NCBI GenBank assembly: GCA_041652255.1 | Contig: JBAZHT010000102.1 | Coordinates: 1-5,408, forward strand | Length of the DNA stretch: 5,408 bases | Origin: DMER64 sp041652255 | GTDB lineage: Bacteria > Bacteroidota > Bacteroidia > Bacteroidales > UBA932 | Reading direction: 5' to 3' | Shown here: piece by piece, positions 1 through 5,408 of the stretch | How the letters are laid out: the number at the start of each line of letters is the position of its first letter | How positions within the stretch are numbered: position 1 is the stretch's first letter | The notes under the pieces: generated by a model | What the model was told of the DNA's origin: nothing | The model's input: only the letters and a program-made list of their open reading frames with translations | Databases searched by the model: none | Program-made: the position numbers and the translations under genes

Positions 1-72
1 GGAAATTGTTTTATTATTATCTTGCTCCCGAGGCAATCGGTGGATGCTTTTTATGCCCATCCGTAATGCCAT
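1..72 (-). CDS. possible 5' end of a downstream gene, unidentified (partial)
   Basis: An ATG at 72-70 on the minus strand opens a frame that stays open for all 24 codons to the window edge; it begins MALRMGIKSIHR and a second ATG lies four codons on. The other two minus-strand frames stop within this stretch. It lies 85 bp after the GH3 stop codon and on the same strand, so it could be the next gene. The peptide is too short to assign a family, shows no signal peptide and could be chance. Plus-strand frames also stay open here for 20-30 codons, so the tail of a convergent gene cannot be excluded. No Shine-Dalgarno sequence is visible. Confidence 0.2.
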   Translation of the reverse strand, partial: MALRMGIKSIHRLPREQDNNKTIS

Positions 73-127
73 GTCCGCTTAGAGCTGTTTTCAGTTAACA
101 CAGGATATGATTTATAGAGGAAATATA

Positions 128-157
128 GGAAAAAAAGCTTACGGGAACCCGGGCTGT
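128..157 (-). terminator. candidate Rho-independent terminator after the GH3 gene
   Basis: Immediately after the GH3 stop codon the minus strand reads AGCCCGGGTTCCCGTAAGC followed by seven T residues. CGGG/CCCG can pair, and AGC/GCT can close it as an outer stem with an unpaired C opposite TAA. The perfect inner palindrome leaves only a 2-nt loop, so the real hairpin must be shorter or imperfect. The location and T-tract support termination of the operon; the stem itself is weak. Confidence 0.4.
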
Positions 158-2416
158 TTAATGAACTTCAAAGAGCACGGGTTCTCCGGAGACACTATCT
201 CCCGCTACCCATAATTGAAACCGACCGGGTTCCACGGTCAGGTCCATGTTCAGGTCACGGAAAGCCAATTCACTGACCGGAAGTGTCCAGTTTATCGTTT
301 GGCTTTCTCCCGGGTTGAGAGTAATGCGTTCAAAAAACTTTAATTCCCTGACCGGCCTGGTTACGGAACCGGTTTTGTCACATACATACAACTGAGCAAT
401 TTCCGTGGCTTTATACTTTCCGGTATTGGTAAGGTCAAAAGTCAAACCGATAACTTCATCTTTTCCGTATGAAACCTTATTAAGCGTGATGTTGGTATAA
501 GCAAAGGCAGAATAAGAAAGCCCGTAACCAAACGGAAACAGGGGAGCGGCTCCCAGATCCAGGTAAAAGCTCGTATTTCCCAGAGAAGTTTGTCCGGCCT
601 TGGGCGGGATGTCTTTCAAGAGGGTTTCGTTTCCCAGGAACGGACGTCCTGTCCGGTTGTGATTGTAATACACAGGAATTTGTCCGGATGACCGGGGAAA
701 AGTAACAGGCAACTTGCCACTGGGAACTGCATGCCCGAATATCAGGTCGGCCAGTGCAGGACCGCCCATGGTGCCGGGATGGAATGCATATAGCAGGGCG
801 TTGCTCCATGTTGTTTCTTTTTCAATGGTAAGGGGTCTGCCTGCCATGATTACAGTTACAACGGGTTTTCCTACAGATTTCAGGGCTTCTATCAACCGGC
901 TTTGCCCTTCCTGAAGGTCCAGGTGGGCCAGGCAATGAGCCTCACCCGATAGTATGGATTCTTCACCTGCGAAAACAAGAACGACATCCGAACGCCTGGC
1001 AGCCTGTACGGCTTTCCGGATACCTGATGGATCGTTATCACGGGAATGACTCAACGCGGGTTCGTAGAGAATACGGATGGAATTGCCGTATGCATCCCTA
1101 ATGGCTTTCAGCGGAGTTATGGTAGCGTGTTCGTCCCCGTCAAAAACCCAGGTGCCCAGCTGGTCATATGCGGCATCGGCCATCGGACCAGTAATTAATA
1201 AAGTTTTTATACGGGTTTCGTCCAAAGGCAGCGTTCCGTCATTTTTAAGCATAACCACACTCTCTGTGGCGGTTTGTTTTGCCAGTTCCAAATGATCCGG
1301 AGCATAAAAAACATCTTTGTGCAGATTTTCATCAACATAAGGGTCCTCAAATAATCCCAGCCTGAATTTGACTCGCAGAATGTTTCTGACTGCCTCATCT
1401 ATACGTTTTTCAGAAATTTCACCTTCTTTTACGATTTCATTCAGGTGGGAAATGTAGGCAAAAGACATCATATCCATATCTACACCTGCTTCTAAAGCCA
1501 GATGGGCGGCATGTGCCGCATCTTTTGCAAATCCGTGCGTGATCATTTCCGTTATGGAACTCCAGTCGCTGACAACAAAACCCGTAAAATCCCACTCGTC
1601 ACGGAGTACGTTACGTAAAAGGAACGTGTTTCCTGTAGAAGGGACTCCGTTGTTATCGTTGAATGAAGTCATAAGGGTCAGGGCCCCGGCCTCTACCGCC
1701 TTCTGGAAAGGAGGCAGATACACGTTTCTGAGTAATCTTTCAGGGATAAAAGTACTGTTGTAATCACGACCCCCCTGGGCGGCTCCGTAGCCGGCAAAAT
1801 GTTTTACACACGCAGCCATACTAACCGGACCACGGGGGTCCGTACCCTGGTATCCTTTCACCATGGCTTCTCCCATGACTGCAGTCAGGTAAGTGTCTTC
1901 TCCAAATCCTTCTGCGATCCTTCCCCAACGAGGATCCCTGGCTATGTCAAGCATGGGGGAAAATGTCCACCGGACACCTGCTGAAGTAGCTTCCCTGGCT
2001 GCAATACGAGCCCCTTGTTCTACAACGGCAGGATTGAACGTTGCGGCCATCCCCAAAGGAATTGGAAATATGGTTTTGAACCCGTGGATTACATCCCGTC
2101 CTACGATCAGAGGTATACCAAGACGAGATTCTTCTACGGCAATTTTCTGCCAGGCATTTACCCGGGCCGGATCCACTTCGTTGAGGATGGATCCCACCTG
2201 CCCTTTTTTAATGGCTTCTTCAAGGCGTTGGTCCTCACCCATGTTTGAAGCAGAAATCTGGTTCATCTGACCCATTTTTTCTTCCAATGTCATTTTTGAC
2301 AAAAGCCGGGTGATTTTTTTTTCTGTTTCCCGGTCCGTCCCGGTTTGTTGTTGTGTACAGGACCATGTAGCGGAGGCACACAATAGTATCAGTAAGATCT
2401 TTTTTAGTGGCATCAT
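158..2416 (-). CDS. GH3 beta-glucosidase, BglX-like, exported
   Basis: This 752-residue enzyme is predicted to remove glucose from the non-reducing ends of beta-gluco-oligosaccharides by a retaining mechanism. Residues 1-20 form a signal peptide (MMPLKK, hydrophobic core, then Cys20). Residues 30-360 form the GH3 barrel, with MTLEEKMGQ (42-50), GRD (106-108, sugar-binding Asp), RDPRWGR (160-166), KHFAGYG (205-211) and VVSDW (281-285) carrying the probable nucleophile Asp284. Residues 375-640 are the alpha/beta sandwich domain, with GEESILSGEA (484-493), AGRPLT (525-530) and PLFPFGYGLSY (625-635). A fibronectin III-like domain spans about 650-745. Its length and motif order match BglX-type proteins. 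The acid/base is less certain: Glu290, six residues after the nucleophile as I recall for E. coli BglX, or a Glu in 485-492. The start is a double ATG only 10 bp after the GH16 stop, so it is co-transcribed. Cleavage of cello-, laminari- or mixed-linkage oligosaccharides cannot be distinguished from sequence alone. Confidence 0.95.
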   Translation of the reverse strand: MMPLKKILLILLCASATWSCTQQQTGTDRETEKKITRLLSKMTLEEKMGQMNQISASNMGEDQRLEEAIKKGQVGSILNEVDPARVNAWQKIAVEESRLGIPLIVGRDVIHGFKTIFPIPLGMAATFNPAVVEQGARIAAREATSAGVRWTFSPMLDIARDPRWGRIAEGFGEDTYLTAVMGEAMVKGYQGTDPRGPVSMAACVKHFAGYGAAQGGRDYNSTFIPERLLRNVYLPPFQKAVEAGALTLMTSFNDNNGVPSTGNTFLLRNVLRDEWDFTGFVVSDWSSITEMITHGFAKDAAHAAHLALEAGVDMDMMSFAYISHLNEIVKEGEISEKRIDEAVRNILRVKFRLGLFEDPYVDENLHKDVFYAPDHLELAKQTATESVVMLKNDGTLPLDETRIKTLLITGPMADAAYDQLGTWVFDGDEHATITPLKAIRDAYGNSIRILYEPALSHSRDNDPSGIRKAVQAARRSDVVLVFAGEESILSGEAHCLAHLDLQEGQSRLIEALKSVGKPVVTVIMAGRPLTIEKETTWSNALLYAFHPGTMGGPALADLIFGHAVPSGKLPVTFPRSSGQIPVYYNHNRTGRPFLGNETLLKDIPPKAGQTSLGNTSFYLDLGAAPLFPFGYGLSYSAFAYTNITLNKVSYGKDEVIGLTFDLTNTGKYKATEIAQLYVCDKTGSVTRPVRELKFFERITLNPGESQTINWTLPVSELAFRDLNMDLTVEPGRFQLWVAGDSVSGEPVLFEVH

Positions 2417-2426
2417 GGGAAGGGTT

Positions 2427-3527
2427 TTATTTTTTCTGAAAAACTCTTACGTAATCAATTTCATAGGTAGCCGGGAGGGCTCCGGGGTCCACACCTTCTG
2501 CACCACCCCAGTTTCCGCCCCATGCCAGATTCAGTTTTAAGTAGAACGGCTTGTAAAAAGGCCAGGTGTCGTTGATGCCTTTCTGGTCATTGGTGAAGGT
2601 GAAATAACGAATTCCGTCAACATATCCGTATAGAGCGTTTTCAGTCCATTCTAAGGCGTATATATGAAATTCGGTCTGGGCTGTGGAAATGTATTTTTCG
2701 GCGGACCGTTGCGTTCCAATGGCGTGATTATAACTTTTACAGTGAATGGCGCTGCTTACCCAGTTAGGACGGTATCCCACGTGTTCCATAATATCTATTT
2801 CCCCGTCATCGGGCCAGGTTTTAAATTCTTTGGGTAACATCCAGAAGGCGGGCCAGGTGCCTTTCCCTACCGGGAGTTTAAGCCGTGCTTCAAAGTAGCC
2901 GTATGTCCAGCTTCGGTAAGTGTTCATACGAATTGAAAGCACGTCCTCTCCCGATTGTTTTGCAATGATTTTCAATGTTCCACCGGAGACAATTGCACAA
3001 GTGTCTTTACCCTCATGGATGGGAATATACCGCTGAAGTTCATTGTTCCCCCAACCTCCGGCACCTGTTTCAAACCACCATTCTGAAGTTTCAAGCACGT
3101 CAAATTCGTCGCGCCAGATCAGTTTGTATCCTTCAGGTACATCTACCGTGGGATCCACAATAGGCATGGTATCCTGGGGATTCAAATGTTGTAAAACAGA
3201 AAGCTCTTTTTTATAATCGCCGGAACGGAATGTCAGAAGACATGTCCTGTCTTCACCGGTACGGTTCTCTGTGGCATTGACGGTAATGGTAGAAGTTCCG
3301 TCCAGACCTCCGGTGGGATAACCGGAACACCAGGATTGGTCCGATGAAACACCCCATTCGCAATTGGATGTGACAGTGACAGAAGCGGATTCAGATGCAA
3401 ATCCAAACTCAAGACTTTCTTTTGAAAGATCAATTTGCTGATTCTCTGAAGGTTCCGGTCCTTTGCTGCCGTTACAGCCGCAGGTGGCGAGGGTGAAAGA
3501 GGCTATGATAAAAAAGAGCTTTTTCAT
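2427..3527 (-). CDS. BACON-GH16 endo-beta-glucanase (laminarinase-type) lipoprotein
   Basis: This 366-residue enzyme is predicted to cut beta-1,3- or mixed beta-1,3/1,4-glucan internally. The signal peptide (MKKLFFIIASFTLATCGC) carries Cys16 and Cys18, either of which could be the lipidated residue, so a membrane-anchored lipoprotein is likely. A BACON domain follows at about 32-114, recognisable from VTVTSNCEWGVSSDQSW, an ITVNATENRTGEDR segment and a closing LSVLQH. After a short Pro-rich linker the GH16 domain runs from about 133 to 366: LIWRDEFD (136-143), GGWGNNELQRY (157-167), YGYFEARLKLPVGKGTWPAF (209-228), the catalytic DGEIDIMEH (241-249), and a final IDYVRVFQ (357-364). In the ExDxxE motif Glu243 is the expected nucleophile, Asp245 the assisting Asp and Glu248 the acid/base, and all are intact. 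This spacing is the beta-bulge type of laminarinases and lichenase-like enzymes, unlike the ExDxE form. The ATG lies 18 bp after the upstream stop, with no Shine-Dalgarno sequence. The exact glucan linkage is inference. Confidence 0.94.
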   Translation of the reverse strand: MKKLFFIIASFTLATCGCNGSKGPEPSENQQIDLSKESLEFGFASESASVTVTSNCEWGVSSDQSWCSGYPTGGLDGTSTITVNATENRTGEDRTCLLTFRSGDYKKELSVLQHLNPQDTMPIVDPTVDVPEGYKLIWRDEFDVLETSEWWFETGAGGWGNNELQRYIPIHEGKDTCAIVSGGTLKIIAKQSGEDVLSIRMNTYRSWTYGYFEARLKLPVGKGTWPAFWMLPKEFKTWPDDGEIDIMEHVGYRPNWVSSAIHCKSYNHAIGTQRSAEKYISTAQTEFHIYALEWTENALYGYVDGIRYFTFTNDQKGINDTWPFYKPFYLKLNLAWGGNWGGAEGVDPGALPATYEIDYVRVFQKK

Positions 3528-3545
3528 GACAAATATCGTTTGTAA

Positions 3546-5408
3546 TTAGTTAACGTATCTCTGGAAACGGTAATGCCAGGCAATATTTCCGTTGTCGGTT
3601 ACCAGTTCCATAATATACGGGGTCATTTTGACGATCTTGTACACGGGATTGTCATAAGTGGCCGCGTTGGGCAGGTAACTTACAAAAGTCTGCGGAGGGA
3701 ATGTCAGCACCCCTTCTTCAAGGACATAAGAAGCTGTCTGTATTTCTACGGGGACTCCGTAGTCCACGTTGGTTTCTCCGCCCCAGTACTCGGGATGGAA
3801 CCCGCTTTCCCAATTGCAATAAACAGTGCCTCCGGGTCCCGGATCAAACACGTACGATCCGTCTGTCCCAAAGGTAAGAACATCATCATACAATCCTTGT
3901 CCCTGTTTGTCGTAAGGGGGAGCACTCCACCAGTCCAGACCGTTGCTTCCGCTTGGGCCGCAACCAAAGTGTCCCTGTACCGAAGGCTCCCATGTCCAGG
4001 AACCTGCCAGGTTCCCGGCGAAATTGCCCTGCCCCAGTTCATCTCCTTCATAACCGGAAGGTACAAAACTGTAATGCCAGGTGATACCCGGAGCATCGAT
4101 GACAATTTCAAGAAGATCCTTTGTCAGGGTCAGTACACGGAAGCGTGGGGAAGCATATCCTTCAGGATTGGGAACATAACCCACAACCGTTTCTGCAGGA
4201 AATTCCAGATACATGACACCGCCCTCGGTATAAAGGTCCCAGGTAGTGGTCTGTGTGTCAAAAGGAATGGCATAATCGTTCCCGTCCCCTGGATTTAGAT
4301 CGGGACGTACCCCGCTGTCTTTGTTTACATATACTGTTCCGCCGGCTCCGGGATTCATTGTGTAAGTTCCGTCCATGGCAAAGGTCAGGATATCATCATA
4401 CATGCCCACTCCGTTTTTATCCAGGGGCGGAGCACTCCACCAGCCCAGTCCGTTGGAGCCGGGTTCTCCGCATCCCAGGTGTCCGGCACTCATGAAGTTC
4501 CATTTCCAGGATTTGGAATTGCCACCGGTAAGTTTTTCTTCATCGGTCATAGATGATCCGGGATCAAGCGGTATGTAACGGAAATGCCAGGCAATTCCAC
4601 CGTTGTCGACCACCAGCTCCAATACAGAAGCCGTAAGTGTTATCACCCTGTAAGTAGGATTGGTAAGGGCCTCGGGATTGGGAATATAACCGATAATGGA
4701 TCCGACAGGGAATTTCAGGAAGGTATGGTCTCCTTCCATTTCAAAACTGTATGTTCCTTCTCCCACTTCAGCCGGTGCCATATAATCTTCCTCGGCCGTC
4801 TTGTAAGAAGTTTCGTATCCGGAACCGGCATTTACGTAGATCATTCCGTCAACAGGATCAAATTTGAACGTTCCGTTTGAACGGAAAGTGAGCTGGTTGT
4901 CGTACATGCTGAATCCTTCTTTTTCATAAGGATTGGCACTCCACCAGTTGGTCCCGTCACTGCCCGGTTCCCCGCATCCAAGGTGTCCTTTGGTGGCGGC
5001 ATCCATAACCCAGATCTTTTCGGTGCCTCCGGATATAAAGCGGATGTCTTCCGTAGGATCGTAAGGAGCTATGTAGTCGTATTCAACGACAAATTCAACC
5101 AGTTTGGAACCGTCTGATATGCCGTGGGAATTCAGTGCTTTTACTTCCACTGCATACGTTCCGGCTTTTTTATACGTTTTGACGAACTGGCTTTTTGTTA
5201 TGTAATCTTTTCCGTCAAAAATGAATATGGGCGTAGTTCCCGCAGGGGCTACGTATTCAAAAGTCACCGTTGTGAGAAAATTTTCATCGTATGCCGTGGT
5301 GACGGTAACCTCTATATCTGCTGCCTTGGGGACCAGTGATTTGTCCGGCTTCAGGTATTCGGGCTGCGTACAGGCGAACAACAACGGGAACAACAGGATC
5401 CAGGAAAA
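3546..5408 (-). CDS. surface glycan-binding lipoprotein: PKD domain plus three tandem modules (5' end missing)
   Basis: This is probably a cell-surface beta-glucan-binding protein in the SusE/F-like position of a PUL. Residues are counted from an in-frame TTG at 5393. The frame continues upstream to the window edge (FSWIL precedes it), so the true start lies outside and this CDS is partial. The visible signal-peptide end has a good lipobox, LFAC, with Cys8. A PKD-like Ig domain spans about 25-105 (FIFDGKDYITKSQFVKTYKK, then AGTYAVEVKALNSHG). Three related modules follow at about 117-274, 286-445 and 457-613. Each carries GH(L/F)GCG, WWSA, a YD(D/N)xLTF strand, a glycine-rich VY-like strand, a (G/S)YxPN turn and a terminal (A/T)WH(F/Y) motif. 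No catalytic motif is apparent. The gene ends 18 bp before the GH16 start, linking the two. The PKD call is fairly secure; the modules match no domain I can name. Glycan binding is inferred from the exposed-Trp pattern, the lipoprotein signal and the neighbours. Confidence 0.88.
   Translation of the reverse strand, partial: FSWILLFPLLFACTQPEYLKPDKSLVPKAADIEVTVTTAYDENFLTTVTFEYVAPAGTTPIFIFDGKDYITKSQFVKTYKKAGTYAVEVKALNSHGISDGSKLVEFVVEYDYIAPYDPTEDIRFISGGTEKIWVMDAATKGHLGCGEPGSDGTNWWSANPYEKEGFSMYDNQLTFRSNGTFKFDPVDGMIYVNAGSGYETSYKTAEEDYMAPAEVGEGTYSFEMEGDHTFLKFPVGSIIGYIPNPEALTNPTYRVITLTASVLELVVDNGGIAWHFRYIPLDPGSSMTDEEKLTGGNSKSWKWNFMSAGHLGCGEPGSNGLGWWSAPPLDKNGVGMYDDILTFAMDGTYTMNPGAGGTVYVNKDSGVRPDLNPGDGNDYAIPFDTQTTTWDLYTEGGVMYLEFPAETVVGYVPNPEGYASPRFRVLTLTKDLLEIVIDAPGITWHYSFVPSGYEGDELGQGNFAGNLAGSWTWEPSVQGHFGCGPSGSNGLDWWSAPPYDKQGQGLYDDVLTFGTDGSYVFDPGPGGTVYCNWESGFHPEYWGGETNVDYGVPVEIQTASYVLEEGVLTFPPQTFVSYLPNAATYDNPVYKIVKMTPYIMELVTDNGNIAWHYRFQRYVN
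3555..4025 (-). repeat. tandem protein module 3 of the glycan-binding lipoprotein
   Basis: This is the last of three in-frame repeats, residues about 457-613 counted from the TTG at 5393. It contains GHFGCGPSGSNGLDWWSAPP (474-493), YDDVLTF (502-508), FDPGPGGTVYCN (516-527) and IAWHYRF (604-610). It differs from the others in having Pro-Ser in place of Glu-Pro after GCG and a second cysteine, Cys526. Over a gapless 45-residue core it shares 30 identities with module 2 and 25 with module 1 by hand count. Confidence 0.85.
4059..4538 (-). repeat. tandem protein module 2 of the glycan-binding lipoprotein
   Basis: This is the middle repeat, residues about 286-445. It contains GHLGCGEPGSNGLGWWSAPP (304-323), YDDILTF (332-338), NPGAGGTVYVN (347-357), VGYVPNPEG (404-412) and ITWHYSF (437-443). 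The 12-nt plus-strand string gcactccaccag, covering the WWSA codons, occurs at 4432-4443 and recurs exactly at 3922-3933 and 4936-4947, giving repeat periods of 510 and 504 nt. Confidence 0.85.
4572..5045 (-). repeat. tandem protein module 1 of the glycan-binding lipoprotein
   Basis: This first repeat, residues about 117-274, directly follows the PKD-like domain. It contains GHLGCGEPGSDGTNWWSANP (136-155), YDNQLTF (164-170), FDPVDGMIYVN (178-188), IGYIPNPEA (234-242) and IAWHFRY (267-273). It is the most divergent copy: 27 of 45 core positions match module 2 and 25 of 45 match module 3 by hand count. It has Asn where modules 2 and 3 have Pro after WWSA, and FSMYDN where they have a G(M/L)YDD form. 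Confidence 0.85.

Noticed and set aside
1893..2270. A 125-codon plus-strand open reading frame opposite the GH3 gene
   Set aside because: The minus-strand frame encodes unmistakable GH3 motifs throughout this stretch; the plus-strand product is an antisense shadow with no family features.
3528..3545. TATTTG-containing sequence before the GH16 start as an internal promoter
   Set aside because: The minus-strand gap contains GATATTTG, which lacks the leading TA of TAnnTTTG, and an 18-bp gap inside a tight operon does not need a promoter.
3573..4298. A 241-codon plus-strand open reading frame opposite the lipoprotein gene
   Set aside because: It lies entirely antisense to the modular gene, its translation shows no recognisable domain, and its length follows from the codon pattern of modules 2 and 3 on the other strand.
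3555..5045. The three repeats as a mobile element or recent DNA-level repeat array
   Set aside because: The copies are related in protein sequence, but the longest obvious exact shared DNA stretch I found is about 12 nt, and the periods are multiples of three, so these are old in-frame domain duplications.
1..5408. tRNA, rRNA, CRISPR, insertion sequence or phage-defence genes
   Set aside because: The window is almost fully occupied by three PUL genes; I saw no direct short-repeat/spacer pattern, no terminal inverted repeats and no transposase or nuclease motifs.

Overview
The window looks like part of a polysaccharide utilization locus (PUL) from a Bacteroidota genome, probably a gut or host-associated Bacteroidales. 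Three features point there: an exported PKD-containing lipoprotein, a BACON domain joined to a glycoside hydrolase, and tightly packed genes with no Shine-Dalgarno sequence before their starts. All three convincing genes lie on the minus strand, so transcription runs from high to low coordinates.

Layout in transcription order. (1) 5408 to 3546: a surface lipoprotein whose first few codons lie beyond the window edge. It has one PKD-like domain followed by three tandem modules of about 168-170 residues that share a Trp-rich signature. It sits where PULs usually encode the SusE/F-like surface glycan-binding protein. (2) 3527 to 2427: a BACON domain followed by a GH16 endo-beta-glucanase of the laminarinase type with an intact ExDxxE catalytic motif. 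(3) 2416 to 158: a full-length BglX-like GH3 beta-glucosidase. The gaps between genes are only 18 and 10 bp, so this is almost certainly one operon. A weak candidate terminator follows the GH3 gene. The last 72 bases (72 to 1) could be the start of another minus-strand gene, but this is weakly supported.

Inferred joint function: the tandem-module lipoprotein captures a beta-glucan at the cell surface, the GH16 enzyme cuts it internally, and the GH3 enzyme releases glucose from the resulting oligosaccharides. A beta-1,3-glucan (laminarin-like) or a mixed-linkage beta-1,3/1,4-glucan fits this enzyme set best. The order binding protein, GH16, GH3 resembles characterized Bacteroides beta-glucan PULs. 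The SusC/SusD pair and the regulator expected for such a locus are not in the window and would lie beyond position 5408 if present.

The most unusual element is the triplicated module of the lipoprotein. I recognise no named domain in it, and it is a good candidate for an uncharacterized carbohydrate-binding fold.
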